Positions 38,338 to 48,467 of a stretch of DNA of 64,000 bases are shown here, in pieces (the first letter of the stretch is position 1; each line of letters opens with the position of its first letter). The position numbers and the translations under genes are program-made. The stretch spans positions 2,170,001-2,234,000 of the forward strand of contig NZ_CP118969.1 in assembly GCF_029023865.1 (NCBI RefSeq), given 5' to 3'. The notes under the pieces were generated by a model. The model worked only from the letters and a program-made list of their open reading frames with translations. It was not told the DNA's origin and did no database searches. Source of the DNA: Lactococcus lactis (GTDB lineage Bacteria; Bacillota; Bacilli; Lactobacillales; Streptococcaceae).

Positions 38338-39537
38338 TTATTCAACATCCAACTTTGTTGAACCAGAACCAATTTGAGCGACGTAAAAGCTTGCTGGATA
38401 ACCGACAACTTCTTCGTAAACTTGGCCGACGGCTTTTTCAAAGGCTGAAACATTGTCATGAGCAACAAGAGCGATTGCACAACCGCCAAATCCGGCTCCA
38501 GTCATTCTGGCCCCCAAGACACCGGCTTGTTTTTGAGCAGTTTCTGCTAAGGTATCAAGTTCAAGTCCTGTGACTTCATAATCATCTTTCAAAGAAGCAT
38601 GTGAAGCATTAAGAAGTTCTCCAAATTTTGTCAAATTACCTGCAACAAATGCTTTTTGAGCAATTTTAGTTCGATTATTTTCATAAACGGCATGACGTGC
38701 ACGTTTAATTAATGTTTCATCCCCAATCAAATCAGTATTGGCATCAAATTCTTCATTTGATAATTCTCCAAGTGATTGAATGTCCAATCTCGTTTGCATT
38801 CTTTTGAGCGCTTCACGTGTTTCAGCAAAACGTTCGTTGTATTTTGATTCTGTCAAAGCCCGCGGTTTGTTAGTATTCATGATAACAATATCATAATCAC
38901 GAAGTTCAACAGGAACCATCTCATATTTTAGAGTGTTACAGTCCAATAGGATTGCTTTTTTGACTTCACCAAAACCAATAGCGAATTGGTCTAAAATTCC
39001 AGAATTAACACCAATATAATCATTTTCTGTTTTTTGTCCTAATTGAACCAATTCAAGACGTGGAACATTTAAGTTAAATAAATCATCCAAAACAACGCCG
39101 ACTAAAAGCTCAAGTGATGCTGATGATGAAAGGCCAGATGCTGTAGGAATTTCTCCTTTTATCAACAATTCAAAACCTTTGTCAATTTCATATCCTGCTC
39201 CTTTAAGCATGACAATCATTCCTTTAACATAATTAGACCAAAGCTCACCATCTTTCTTTTCAACTTCATCTAAATCAAATTCAATGACGCCTAATTTAGG
39301 AAAATTTTCTGAGTAAAGTTTGACTTTTTTATCTTCTCTCAGACGAGCTAGTCCTGTTGTTCCAATTGTGATTGATGCTGGGAAAACATATCCCCCATTG
39401 TAATCGGTATGTTCACCAATCAAATTAATTCGTCCTGGGCTAAAAAAGTATTCAACTTCTTTTGTATCTCCAAAAACTTCTGCAAATTTTTCTGTTAATG
39501 CTGATAATACGGTACTATTTTCTACAACTATAGACAT
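38338..39537 (-). CDS. galK: Galactokinase
   Basis: Phosphorylates alpha-D-galactose with ATP. 399 residues. Galactokinase signature [19 protein letters not shown] near residue 30, GHMP ATP loop [15 protein letters not shown] near 130, and [15 protein letters not shown] near 340. Third gene of the operon, 26 bp after galM. Confidence 0.97.
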   Translation of the reverse strand: MSIVVENSTVLSALTEKFAEVFGDTKEVEYFFSPGRINLIGEHTDYNGGYVFPASITIGTTGLARLREDKKVKLYSENFPKLGVIEFDLDEVEKKDGELWSNYVKGMIVMLKGAGYEIDKGFELLIKGEIPTASGLSSSASLELLVGVVLDDLFNLNVPRLELVQLGQKTENDYIGVNSGILDQFAIGFGEVKKAILLDCNTLKYEMVPVELRDYDIVIMNTNKPRALTESKYNERFAETREALKRMQTRLDIQSLGELSNEEFDANTDLIGDETLIKRARHAVYENNRTKIAQKAFVAGNLTKFGELLNASHASLKDDYEVTGLELDTLAETAQKQAGVLGARMTGAGFGGCAIALVAHDNVSAFEKAVGQVYEEVVGYPASFYVAQIGSGSTKLDVE

Positions 39538-39563
39538 TTCTTCTCTCCTCTAAATTTATTTCT

Positions 39564-40583
39564 TTATTTTGTATGCAAGCTGTAAATTGTGGTTGCTTGA
39601 TATTTTTCTCCCGCTTTTAGGCTGATATCTCCAAGCTCTGGAATTTGCTCAGACCCAGGTGATACTTGACATTCAAAAGTAATTCCACCATGGTGCACTT
39701 GCTTTTTCTCATGATAAAGAGTTCCTAAATCACCAAAATTTGCTGTAAATATCACAATACTTGGTTGGTCGGTAAAGACTGAAATTGAAGTATCATCAAG
39801 CGTTAAACGAGCTTGTTCTTTATCAAGTCCTAACTGGTCTAACAAGAAAGGATGGTCAATTCCTTTAACTAATTGAACTTGTTCCATATTAGAATTGAAG
39901 GCATTTGATAATTGTTTTTCCTGACGGAAATCCAAGTCTGTATTTTTTATATCAACGATATCACCACGAACAATTTCTGTTTGGTCTTTTAAAGGAACAA
40001 ATCTTGAAGCGGCCAGTCGAAGTCCATGATTTTCAACAGATTCACTAGCATCACCATTCAAATTAAAATAGACATGCCCAGTTGGATTAAACACAGTGTC
40101 TTTATCAGAAATGGCCTCATAATGAATTTTCCACTTATTGTCATCATCAAAAGAATGAGTTACTGACATTTCTATTTTACCAGGATAACCATTTGTTCCG
40201 TCATTAGTAACTAAGGAAAATTTGACTTGAACTTCAGCTCCTAAATCGGTAACTTCATATGTCCAAAGTTTAGTATGAATACTTTCTTCCCCACCATGTA
40301 AGGTTTGAGGGCCTTCATTTTGATTTAAGATATAATCTTTTCCAGAAATTTTGACCAAACCATCCTTAATTCTTCCTGCTGTAGGTCCAACTGTTGCACC
40401 AGGATAGGCATCTTTTTCTAAATATTCTTTAGCTGAATCAAAGCCTAGAATCAGATGCTTTCCATCTTTTTGCCAGTCAACAATCCGAGCGCCCAGATTT
40501 GTAAAAGAAATTGTGACACCTGCTTTATTGGTTAGACTAATTAAGTCACTTCCTAAGCCAAAATCTCTTATTTTAATTTCCAT
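39564..40583 (-). CDS. galM: Aldose 1-epimerase (galactose mutarotase)
   Basis: Converts beta- to alpha-D-galactose so galactokinase can use it. 339 residues with TLHGGEESIH, the catalytic-histidine region FNPTGHVYFNL and the late glutamate in HHGGITFECQ. 130 bp after the permease gene, a gap that contains ACTGACAG/CTGTCAGT words. Confidence 0.94.
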   Translation of the reverse strand: MEIKIRDFGLGSDLISLTNKAGVTISFTNLGARIVDWQKDGKHLILGFDSAKEYLEKDAYPGATVGPTAGRIKDGLVKISGKDYILNQNEGPQTLHGGEESIHTKLWTYEVTDLGAEVQVKFSLVTNDGTNGYPGKIEMSVTHSFDDDNKWKIHYEAISDKDTVFNPTGHVYFNLNGDASESVENHGLRLAASRFVPLKDQTEIVRGDIVDIKNTDLDFRQEKQLSNAFNSNMEQVQLVKGIDHPFLLDQLGLDKEQARLTLDDTSISVFTDQPSIVIFTANFGDLGTLYHEKKQVHHGGITFECQVSPGSEQIPELGDISLKAGEKYQATTIYSLHTK

Positions 40584-40712
40584 GATATTTCCTAACTATA
40601 ATGACCTTTAATCAAATTTTAAAAATTCTACTGACAGATTTACTGATGACAGTTTAAACAAATTTCATCTTTTTATTTTCTATCTTACAAAAGCTGTCAG
40701 TAAATTATTTAC

Positions 40713-42101
40713 CTATTTTAAACGTTCTTCGAGTTCTGCAACAATTTCTTCGTGACGTTTTTCAGTCAATTTAACTTTGAATAAATAAACTGCTAAAGCG
40801 ATAATCATCAAAATGGCTGGAACTACAAATGAGTAGAGTTTAAATGTTGCCACACCGTAAGTGTGACCAGCGATATATTTTGAACCTGTCATTCCGGCTG
40901 AAATTGCCACAAATCCATAGATACCATTTGAGAAAGCGCCGGCAATTTTATCAAGCAATGGACGCATGGCAAGCGTTACGGCTTCATTACGTACTCCATT
41001 TTTCCATTGACCATATTCTACCGAGTCAGTAATTGTCATTAATACTGACAAGAAAACAAGTTGATAGGGGGCAGTTAAGAAGATTAATCCAGCAACAGTC
41101 ATTGCTACTGAACTTCCTAAAACGAACAAGAGATAACCAAGAAGCATTGAAATGATTGCTCCAGTCAAAACTTTGCGTCGCCCAAATTTTTTAGCTAAAA
41201 TCGGAAACATTGGAACGAGAATGATTGAACCAATGAATCCGACAATTCCTGTAATTGAATAAAGACTAGCATTTCCAATAACAAAAGTAAAGTTCAAAAT
41301 TAAAGTTGCTGTTGTTGCCACATAAGCAATGGCAAATAAAATATATGAAAGTGACAACCACATTAATTGGTCATTTTTTAGGAGCGCTTTAAATACATCC
41401 AATGTATTTGTTTTGGTTCCTTCTTGACGAATAACTGATTTTTGTTCTTTAGTTCCCCAAGCGGTTACCAAAGCCGAAATTCCTTGGACCAAAGCGGCAA
41501 TAACACCAAAAGCAAAGAATCCTCTTGCTCCTTGAGCATGTCCACCTTTAGTAAAGAAAATTGTGATTGGAATCGCTAAAATAGTTGCCCCTTGCGCACC
41601 AATTGCTGAGCCAAAACGGGCGAAAGTTCCAAGTGTTTCACGTTCAGAATTTTTTTCTGATAGCGCTGGAATCATTGACCAGAAGGCAATGTCTTTGAAT
41701 GAATAAAAGGCGTCAAGAATAATAAAGGCAATGATGAAGACAATGGCAAATAATGTACGATTATCACTTTTTGCTAGTCCGAAGAAGTCTGAAAACATGA
41801 GCATAATCATCAAAGATGACATAATCCCACCAACAACCAACCAAGGTTTAAATTTTCCCCATCTTGTGTGGGTATTATCAATAATTGAACCAATGATTGG
41901 GTCAAAAATAATTTCGATTAAACGAATAATAACGACTAAACTAGTGACTAAAGCAATCATCGCATCCTCATGTGGTGTTCCAGCAAACATTTGTGCCGTT
42001 ACAAAGGCGATGAAGAATGTACTAATTGAATAATAGTAAACATCATGTCCTAATGCACCAAAAGCGTACGATAAACGTTGTTTCATTTTTCCCTCTTTCA
42101 T
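40713..42101 (-). CDS. galP: GPH-family galactose (or lactose) symporter
   Basis: 462 residues, twelve membrane helices. The N-terminal LSYAFGALGHDVYYYSISTFF and the loop DNTHTRWGKFKPWLV are characteristic of the glycoside-pentoside-hexuronide:cation family. It lacks the C-terminal EIIA-like domain of streptococcal LacS. First gene of the gal/lac operon. ATG 42101 follows AAAGGAGGATTCCC. The same gene has been called galA in one described lactococcal cluster; galactose and lactose cannot be told apart by sequence. Confidence 0.88.
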   Translation of the reverse strand: MKEGKMKQRLSYAFGALGHDVYYYSISTFFIAFVTAQMFAGTPHEDAMIALVTSLVVIIRLIEIIFDPIIGSIIDNTHTRWGKFKPWLVVGGIMSSLMIMLMFSDFFGLAKSDNRTLFAIVFIIAFIILDAFYSFKDIAFWSMIPALSEKNSERETLGTFARFGSAIGAQGATILAIPITIFFTKGGHAQGARGFFAFGVIAALVQGISALVTAWGTKEQKSVIRQEGTKTNTLDVFKALLKNDQLMWLSLSYILFAIAYVATTATLILNFTFVIGNASLYSITGIVGFIGSIILVPMFPILAKKFGRRKVLTGAIISMLLGYLLFVLGSSVAMTVAGLIFLTAPYQLVFLSVLMTITDSVEYGQWKNGVRNEAVTLAMRPLLDKIAGAFSNGIYGFVAISAGMTGSKYIAGHTYGVATFKLYSFVVPAILMIIALAVYLFKVKLTEKRHEEIVAELEERLK

Positions 42102-42247
42102 GGGAATCCTCCTTTATACTAAATCTACTTAATTCATAAGTAAATCTACAAAGCTACTGTTTTGCCTTTTGAAACGAGTAATCCTTGGTTGGGAAAACTT
42201 TTATTTTGGATAAGTTTTTAAAAGCGAAACAGTCTTCAATTTCATTT

Positions 42248-42272
42248 TGAAATCGCTCACATTTAGAGTATA
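42248..42272 (-). promoter_or_regulatory. gal operon -10 box with overlapping cre
   Basis: Minus-strand TATACT at 42267-42272. The plus-strand TGAAATCGCTCACA (42248-42261) fits the cre consensus TGNAANCGNTNNCA at every fixed position. It covers the expected transcription start, so CcpA binding would repress. The -35 region (AACCCT) is very poor, which suggests dependence on an activator. Confidence 0.8.
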
Positions 42273-42285
42273 ACACTTTGATTTA

Positions 42286-42329
42286 AGAAAGGGTTTCCAA
42301 TTTCAGCTTATCTTTTGGAAACCCTTTCT
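42286..42329. promoter_or_regulatory. 15-bp inverted repeat operator upstream of the gal promoter
   Basis: AGAAAGGGTTTCCAA (42286-42300) and its exact complement (42315-42329) with 14 bases between. The near arm overlaps the poor -35. It lies between the gal operon and the adjacent RpiR-type regulator gene, the obvious candidate to bind it. Confidence 0.8.
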
Positions 42330-42345
42330 ATTTTGCTCTTTTTAT

Positions 42346-42378
42346 AAAAAAAAGCTCGATATGACTTGATATCGAAGC
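42346..42378 (-). terminator. Terminator of the RpiR-type gene
   Basis: On the minus strand GCTTCGATAT-CAAGTC-ATATCGAGC then eight T. Confidence 0.85.
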
Positions 42379-42379
42379 A

Positions 42380-43114
42380 TTATTGTTTTAAAGTATAAAT
42401 GGAGTAAGCATCAATTAGAACTCTTGATAAAATGGATAATGAGAGTCTACTATGAACATCTAAATCAAAATAATTCACCTCAAGACTACTCTTGTAACCA
42501 ATCAAACTTATATCCGAAAGATTGGTCAGACTGGTATTAGCATTAACAGTTAAGGATAATATTTTGGGATTTTGTCCTTTGGCAATATTTAGAGCATTTA
42601 AAATTTCTACTGTTTCTCCTGAAAGTGATAAAACGATGATTAGGCTTTTTTCATTAACGAAACGGGCATAGTAAGCCATGTATTTTGAATCATCATGCAA
42701 ACTGACGGGCTTACGGAAAAGTTGCAACTTTTTCATCAGTTCGTCAGCAACGTTTGTTGATAAGCCTCGTGAAAAAATTAAGATTTCCTCTGATTCTTGA
42801 ATCAACTCCACAGCTTTTTCAATTTCTTCAGCAGAGATATTTTCTAATGTTTTCAAAAGTTCTTCTTGATTTTTAGCAATAGCCCCCAAGACTTCTTTGG
42901 AAAAACCATTGATTTCAGGAAGCTTTTTCTCACGAATTGAATATCTAAATTCACCATAACCTTCAAAACCTTTTTTTCTTACTGTTCGATTGACAGTTGA
43001 GAGAGAAACATGAGCCAATTCTGCCAATTCTGAAATTGATAATTGTGGAATTTTCTCATAGTTTTCTTGAATAATTTGCCAAGTATAGGATTCAGCATTG
43101 GTTAAATTGGACAT
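42380..43114 (-). CDS. RpiR/MurR-family transcriptional regulator
   Basis: 244 residues from ATG 43114, which follows AATGGAGT; a GTG seven codons upstream is not preferred. N-terminal helix-turn-helix (LSISELAELAHVSLSTVNRTVRKKGFEGY, residues ~28-56) and a C-terminal SIS sugar-phosphate domain (EEILIFSRGLSTNVADELMKKL, LSLSGETVEIL). Such proteins sense a phosphosugar. Being next to the gal operon and its dyad suggests gal control, here inferred. Its own short unit ends in a terminator. Confidence 0.9.
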   Translation of the reverse strand: MSNLTNAESYTWQIIQENYEKIPQLSISELAELAHVSLSTVNRTVRKKGFEGYGEFRYSIREKKLPEINGFSKEVLGAIAKNQEELLKTLENISAEEIEKAVELIQESEEILIFSRGLSTNVADELMKKLQLFRKPVSLHDDSKYMAYYARFVNEKSLIIVLSLSGETVEILNALNIAKGQNPKILSLTVNANTSLTNLSDISLIGYKSSLEVNYFDLDVHSRLSLSILSRVLIDAYSIYTLKQ

Positions 43115-43242
43115 ATTTTTACTCCATTGATTCACTTGTTGTTATCAAAAAATGTTTTCTATCCTAAAATTATAACATTTGACGCTTACATTTGCTATAA
43201 TTCCCTGAAATCGTTTTTATTTCTATTTTTAAGGAGAAAGTA

Positions 43243-44247
43243 ATGACTTATATTCCCAATCCCACTCGTTATGACCACATGATTTATCGCCCAGCTGGAA
43301 ATTCTGGTTTATTATTGCCTGCCCTTTCATTAGGACTCTGGCATAATTTTGGTTCGGTAGATGATTTTGAAAATGCGAGGGACATGATTCATACGGCATT
43401 TGATTTAGGAATTACTCATTTTGATTTGGCCAATAATTATGGGCCAGAACCCGGTTCAGCAGAACGTAATTTTGGTCGTATTTTGAAAGAAGATTTCCAA
43501 AAACTGCGTGATGAGTTAATTATCTCAACTAAAGCTGGTTATCCAATGTGGCCTGGACCCTATGGAAACTGGGGCAGCAAAAAAAGTTTGCTGGCTAGTC
43601 TTGATCAATCTTTGGAACGCTTGGGACTTGACTATGTTGATATTTTTTATTCACATCGTCCTGACCCAAATACACCGATTGAAGAAACAATGGGGGCTTT
43701 AAAGAGCGCTCTGGATAGCGGAAAAGCACTTTATGTAGGTTTGTCCAATTATTCCGCCAAAGAAACCGAAGCTGCGGTCTTAGCGGCTGAAAAGTTAGGC
43801 TTTAAACTCTTGATTCATCAACCTCGTTATTCAATGCTAGATCGATGGATTGAAGATGATTTGCAAGAAACTTTGACGGAGGCGGGGATAGGAACAATCG
43901 CCTTTAAACCTTTGTACCAAGGGCTCTTAACCGAAAAATATTTACATGGTATTCCTGAAGATTCGCGAATGCGTGATCCTCATTATGCAACTTTGCATGA
44001 TGACAGTCTTACGAAAGAAAGATTGGAACAAGTCCAAGCGCTTAATGATTTGGCTCAAAGTCGTGGACAATCTTTAGCTCAAATGGCCTTGGCCTGGGTT
44101 TTACGAGAAAGAGATGACAAGGTTCAAGGCATCACTTCTGCTTTAATTGGCGCAAGCCGTCCGCAACAAATCATTGAAAATGTGGCAGCTTTAGAACATT
44201 TGAAATTTACTGACGAAGAATTAATTAAGATTGAAAAGCTCTTATAA
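43243..44247 (+). CDS. Aldo/keto reductase (YghZ/MgrA type)
   Basis: 334 residues. NADPH-dependent reductase of the family that includes L-glyceraldehyde 3-phosphate reductase. HFDLANNYGPEPGSAERNFG holds the catalytic Asp and Tyr; IISTKAGYPMWPGPYGNWGS and DYVDIFYSHRPD follow. An extended -10 promoter (TGC-TATAAT, 43191-43199) and AAGGAGAAAG precede it. TGAAATCGTTTTTA, one base short of a cre, lies after the promoter. Confidence 0.92.
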   Translation: MTYIPNPTRYDHMIYRPAGNSGLLLPALSLGLWHNFGSVDDFENARDMIHTAFDLGITHFDLANNYGPEPGSAERNFGRILKEDFQKLRDELIISTKAGYPMWPGPYGNWGSKKSLLASLDQSLERLGLDYVDIFYSHRPDPNTPIEETMGALKSALDSGKALYVGLSNYSAKETEAAVLAAEKLGFKLLIHQPRYSMLDRWIEDDLQETLTEAGIGTIAFKPLYQGLLTEKYLHGIPEDSRMRDPHYATLHDDSLTKERLEQVQALNDLAQSRGQSLAQMALAWVLRERDDKVQGITSALIGASRPQQIIENVAALEHLKFTDEELIKIEKLL

Positions 44248-44252
44248 AGAAT

Positions 44253-44287
44253 AAAAAAGTTACTGACAAATCTGTCAGTAACTTTTT
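44253..44287 (+). terminator. Terminator made from the CTGTCAGT word
   Basis: AAAAAAGTTACTGACA-AATC-TGTCAGTAACTTTTT. It ends the aldo/keto reductase gene and shows the repeat word built into a terminator stem. Confidence 0.85.
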
Positions 44288-44314
44288 ATTTTCTAAATAA
44301 AGCTGTCAGTAAAA

Positions 44315-45454
44315 TTAATAGCTCAATCGGTCAATTTTTACACCAGTATATTCGTGAACAGCATCAATTGCATGATGATAACGTGTTAAATAACCTTCTT
44401 GGTCTCTATGGTCTCCTTCGTCATCTAAAATAACAACTTTATCCATTAAACCAAACTCAGCTAATTGACGCATCAATTCTTCATGGAATTCATGACGTGA
44501 TTCTTCCCATTCCATATGACGAAAGCCGTCATCAATATATTCTGTAATTGGTGGAATGACTAAAATTAAATCCATTCGTTCATCGGCAATTGTTTTCTTG
44601 AATAGAGGTTCAAGCTGCTCGAAATCTTCTCTAGGTAAGTATAATTTAGCGTACACTCTGGTCACAATGGCATCAGTATCTAAAAAGACAATTCCTTGGT
44701 TAGCAGGCGAATTGACTTCGCGAGAATTTGCATCATATTGACCTGTAATCATTCGAGCATAGTCATCCATTTTCAACTCATCATCATCAATATTAAAAGC
44801 TTCTTCATATTCTCTAGCGTATTCTTCTGAAAACGGAGCATTAATGGAACGTGCCAAACGGCGAACAAGGGTTGATTTACCTGTTGAAGCTGAACCCATG
44901 ACGGTTACAATTTTCGAAAAATGTCTTCTAAAGACGCGATTAATGTGAGTCCAGTGTTCTTGCGGATTTTCTCTAATTTGTGTGGCTGATAGTGAAATAT
45001 CATGTCTGTCAGCAATTTCAACAGCATATTGATTCCCGTCAGCTGGAAATCGTTTCTTCAATTCTGCTGCGTATTCTAATTCGCCGACATAAAAAGTGAC
45101 TGATAAATCTCTCTCCAATGTATTATGATGAATCAATTCAAATAAACGATTTGCCCATTCGTCCCAACCATTAGGCATTTCTGGTAAATCATTTTCATTA
45201 AGCATCGAAACTTTAATATTTTCTTCATCATTAAAAGCTTCACGCAAATAACGAAATCGTTTCTCAAGAGGTAAGCCAATTTGAGCACCACGGTCATTAT
45301 CATAACCGGAAACGACAAGCAAGACCCCGTCATTCAAACTCGCACATTTATAGATTTGTTGCTGATGCCCCGTATGTAGAGGAGCAAAAGTTCCAAAATA
45401 AATACCGATATTTTTTCCACTTAATTTTGATTTTGAAATATTATTTGTGAGCAT
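44315..45454 (-). CDS. nadR: NadR: NMN adenylyltransferase and ribosylnicotinamide kinase
   Basis: 379 residues. The N-terminal nucleotidyltransferase has GIYFGTFAPLHTGHQQQI (HxGH). The C-terminal kinase has the P-loop GSASTGKSTLVRRLA near residue 190. It salvages nicotinamide riboside to NAD. The N-terminal repressor domain of enterobacterial NadR is absent. Overlaps the upstream dehydrogenase gene by 14 bp. Confidence 0.93.
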   Translation of the reverse strand: MLTNNISKSKLSGKNIGIYFGTFAPLHTGHQQQIYKCASLNDGVLLVVSGYDNDRGAQIGLPLEKRFRYLREAFNDEENIKVSMLNENDLPEMPNGWDEWANRLFELIHHNTLERDLSVTFYVGELEYAAELKKRFPADGNQYAVEIADRHDISLSATQIRENPQEHWTHINRVFRRHFSKIVTVMGSASTGKSTLVRRLARSINAPFSEEYAREYEEAFNIDDDELKMDDYARMITGQYDANSREVNSPANQGIVFLDTDAIVTRVYAKLYLPREDFEQLEPLFKKTIADERMDLILVIPPITEYIDDGFRHMEWEESRHEFHEELMRQLAEFGLMDKVVILDDEGDHRDQEGYLTRYHHAIDAVHEYTGVKIDRLSY

Positions 45455-46418
45455 TTCGTTTATATCCTGTTTTCATATCAACAATATTTGTCAATTCCTT
45501 ACCATTTGCATAGGCATCAAGATTTTTTTCCAATATTTTCATAAAGCGACGCCATGTTTCAGGAAGAGTATAACCGCCAGAAGCATGAGGAGTGATTAAT
45601 AGTCTTTCTGTATGCCAAGCCCGGTGACCTTTAGGCAATGGTTCTGGGTCGGTCACGTCAATTCCTGCCCCAGCAATTTTTTTAGACTCAAGAGCATCAC
45701 CCAAGGCTTCTAAATCGACATTTGTTCCCCGACCAACATTTAGGAAAATAGCATTTTCTTTCATTAAATCAAATTTTTCTTGATTAAATAATTTATAAGT
45801 TTCATGGGTCCCAGGGACACTTGAAGCAATAATATCAGCTCTCGGTAAAACTTTGTCTAGGTCAGTTTCGGCATAGACTTCATCAGCAAATTCTTCATCA
45901 CCATAAACAGTTCGTTTGACTGCAATGACATGACCTCCCAAAGCTTGAATCTTTTGTGCAAAGTGACTTCCAATATCACCTAAACCATGAACCAATACTG
46001 TTGAGCCATAAATAGATTGAATCTGACCAATATTTTCCCAGATTTCTTTTTCTTGTTGTTTTTGATAAAGGTCAAATTTTCTTAGAAGAACGAAAGCCAT
46101 TGTTAGTAAATGCTCAGAAATCGTAAGTCCATAAGTTCCTGTTGCATTTGTCAAAACTACCTCTTGAGGAAAATTTGCTCCTTGAGTATAACCATTGGTT
46201 CCAGCTGATAAAAGTTGGAGCCATTTTAAATTTTTATATTTTGCTAATAAATCAGGCTTTGGCAGACCAACTAATACTTCTGTTTCCAGAAAATCTGATT
46301 CTGTCAGCTCTTCTTCTTTTTTAAATTGAAACTGGTAAGCTTTATTTTTCTTGAAAGCCGCTTTTGTTTCATCTGAAAAATTTAACCAAACATTTTCTAA
46401 GGCAATTGCTTTTATCAT
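45441..46418 (-). CDS. D-isomer-specific 2-hydroxyacid dehydrogenase
   Basis: 325 residues. Rossmann motif VHGLGDIGSHFA near 145, the Arg in NVGRGTNVD, the Glu region TDPEPLPKGH and the catalytic His in ITPHASGGYT are all there. It reduces a 2-keto acid with NAD(P)H; the substrate is not predictable. Overlap with nadR indicates one transcript. Confidence 0.9.
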   Translation of the reverse strand: MIKAIALENVWLNFSDETKAAFKKNKAYQFQFKKEEELTESDFLETEVLVGLPKPDLLAKYKNLKWLQLLSAGTNGYTQGANFPQEVVLTNATGTYGLTISEHLLTMAFVLLRKFDLYQKQQEKEIWENIGQIQSIYGSTVLVHGLGDIGSHFAQKIQALGGHVIAVKRTVYGDEEFADEVYAETDLDKVLPRADIIASSVPGTHETYKLFNQEKFDLMKENAIFLNVGRGTNVDLEALGDALESKKIAGAGIDVTDPEPLPKGHRAWHTERLLITPHASGGYTLPETWRRFMKILEKNLDAYANGKELTNIVDMKTGYKRNAHK

Positions 46419-46577
46419 TGGGACTCCTTTGTATAAAATGAATTTTAAAGACTACTTAAAGAGAATAAAGTCAAGCCTTGTTTTCTTTATCTTCTTTCTT
46501 TGATTATAGCACTTTGCCTTAATTTTATAAAAAATAGAAGTTTGACAATTCTGAAATTATCAGTCCTAAAATGACAT

Positions 46578-46612
46578 AAAAGAGAATTTCAGCAAAAATT
46601 CTCTTTTTATTT
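46578..46612. terminator. Terminator after the trhP2-like gene
   Basis: AGAGAATTT-CAGCA-AAATTCTCT with A and T flanks on both sides, directly next to the stop of the 46616-47908 gene. Confidence 0.8.
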
Positions 46613-46615
46613 TTA

Positions 46616-47908
46616 TTAAGCTCGTACTGTTTTAGCAAGACCTGTTTTTTTATCATAAAGATTAATCAAACCTGAGCCGTTTTTACGAATCATATCCCCT
46701 GCTTTAACCGCAAAAGGAACATCAATATGTAAAAGGGTCATTGGGTTTGGTGCACGGTCAATATGTTCAGCTGTTTCTGCCAAACGAAGATTTTTGACCA
46801 TTGTTTCCACGTGGCGGAATCCTGGACCGTAAAATTCAATTTGGTCACCTTCTGTGATAACATTTCTTTGACGAATCGTAGCTACCATTGTTTCAGCATC
46901 AAAGTCAACGACTTCTCCGACGAATTTGTACTCAGGAATTTTACGACGAGCCCCAAAGAGTTGTTTATTTTCATCAGGTGTTCCATAATAAAAGCCAGTG
47001 TCTAATTCACGTTGAGCTACTTTCCATAATTCATCAACTAAGGCTGGTTTTATTTCTTCAAAACGTTCTGGTGATTCCAAATAGGCATCAATAGCTGCTT
47101 TATAAACGTTAGAAACTGTTGAAACATAGTGAATTGATTTCATTCTTCCTTCGATTTTGAGGGAATTAACTCCATTTTCAATCATATCAGGAATATGTTC
47201 AATCATTGACATATCAACGGCTGACATTGAAAATTCTTCAGTGACTTCACCAGTAATCGATTTTCTCTCGCCAGCAAATGGCATATCATATAAATCATAT
47301 TTCCAACGGCAAGATTGTGAACATCCACCGCGGTTAGCATCACGCATACTCATATAATTTGACAAGACACAACGTCCTGAGTACGAAATACACATGGCTC
47401 CGTGAACAAAAGCTTCAATTTCAACATCAGTATGTTGACGAATTTCTCTTAACTCTTCTACAGAAACTTCACGCGCTAAAACAACGCGTTCAAGTCCTAA
47501 ATTTTTCCAGAATTCTAAGGTTTCATAGTTAGTAGCAGACGCTTGTGTTGACAAGTGAATGGCCAAACCTGGTGCTTCAGCAGCGCAGATGGCAATCAAA
47601 GCAGGGTCAGAAACGATAACCGCTGAAATTCCTAAATCACGTAATGTACGGAACCATTCGCCCGCCCCTTTTTCATTCCCTTCATGTGTCACCATATTGG
47701 CTGCTACATAAACTTTAGCGTTGTGGGCACTTGCATAAGCGACCCCTTCAGCCATTTCTTCAAAAGTAAAATTACCTGCGCGTGAACGTAAGCCATAGGC
47801 CTGTCCACCAATATATACTGCGTCTGCGCCATAATCAATAGCGACTTTTAGTTTTTCGAGTGTTCCTGCTGGTGCAAGCACCTCTGGACGTGTTTTTGTA
47901 ATTGACAT
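46616..47908 (-). CDS. trhP2: U32-family protein, tRNA hydroxylation (TrhP2/YrrO type)
   Basis: 430 residues. N-terminal TIM-barrel-like part (PEVLAPAGTLEKLKVAIDYGAD), the cysteine-rich U32 signature HGAMCISYSGRCVLSNYM and GGCSQSCRW that ligate an iron-sulfur cluster, and the long-form C-terminal beta domain. In Bacillus subtilis the YrrN/YrrO pair makes 5-hydroxyuridine in tRNA. The second partner is at 48468-49391 on the same strand. Older annotation calls these peptidases or collagenases. Confidence 0.85.
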   Translation of the reverse strand: MSITKTRPEVLAPAGTLEKLKVAIDYGADAVYIGGQAYGLRSRAGNFTFEEMAEGVAYASAHNAKVYVAANMVTHEGNEKGAGEWFRTLRDLGISAVIVSDPALIAICAAEAPGLAIHLSTQASATNYETLEFWKNLGLERVVLAREVSVEELREIRQHTDVEIEAFVHGAMCISYSGRCVLSNYMSMRDANRGGCSQSCRWKYDLYDMPFAGERKSITGEVTEEFSMSAVDMSMIEHIPDMIENGVNSLKIEGRMKSIHYVSTVSNVYKAAIDAYLESPERFEEIKPALVDELWKVAQRELDTGFYYGTPDENKQLFGARRKIPEYKFVGEVVDFDAETMVATIRQRNVITEGDQIEFYGPGFRHVETMVKNLRLAETAEHIDRAPNPMTLLHIDVPFAVKAGDMIRKNGSGLINLYDKKTGLAKTVRA

Positions 47909-48164
47909 GTTTCAATTCTCCAATTTTCAAGATTGTAAGTATTTTGAAAAGGCTCCAAAAAGAAAAAATCTTAGTCAAATTTATTGTCAGTAAATTTGCG
48001 AGCCAAAACTTCTTTGTTTCTTTATTTTACAGGATTTCTTGCCAAATTTAAACCTTCAAATGTGACAAAGTTCTTTGACATTATGCTGCTTATCTCTCAT
48101 CTTTACTGACAGAATTATTGATAAAGCTTTTTACATTTCTGTCAGTAAATCCTCTATTTCAACT

Positions 48165-48332
48165 TTATTTTCCTGATTTTCTCATATCATTTATAACGAA
48201 AAGAATAAGTACCCCAATAATCAATATGAGCGTCAAAATTATTTTTTCTCTTGTTCCTGGGTCAAAGAACAAAATAATGAGCCAGACAATCAGTATCAGC
48301 AACGGAAAAAAATATTTTTGAAATTTAATCAT
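48165..48332 (-). CDS. Small two-helix membrane protein between the U32 genes
   Basis: 55 residues not overlapping any larger gene. Helices at ~8-23 (FFPLLILIVWLIILFF) and ~31-48 (IILTLILIIGVLILFVI) around a charged turn (DPGTREK). ATG 48332 follows a near-perfect TAGGAGAGAAAATA. Located between the two trhP-like genes and probably co-transcribed. Not recognised. Confidence 0.7.
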   Translation of the reverse strand: MIKFQKYFFPLLILIVWLIILFFDPGTREKIILTLILIIGVLILFVINDMRKSGK

Positions 48333-48467
48333 TATTTTCTCTCCTAGAGAGTTAATTTAAATTTTTATGAATTTTATTTAAAATTAATTATAAATGATTT
48401 ACGAACCTTTGACAATAGTTTTTCATCAAAAAAAGCTGTCAGTAAATGAACAACTTCTTTTCTTTTT

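Noticed and set aside
43206-43219. cre site before the aldo/keto reductase gene
   Set aside because: TGAAATCGTTTTTA misses one of the two fixed final bases; kept only as a remark.
48118-48321. Plus-strand frame of 67 codons
   Set aside because: It is opposite a minus-strand frame with a near-perfect ribosome site and clear two-helix membrane protein, which is the better call.
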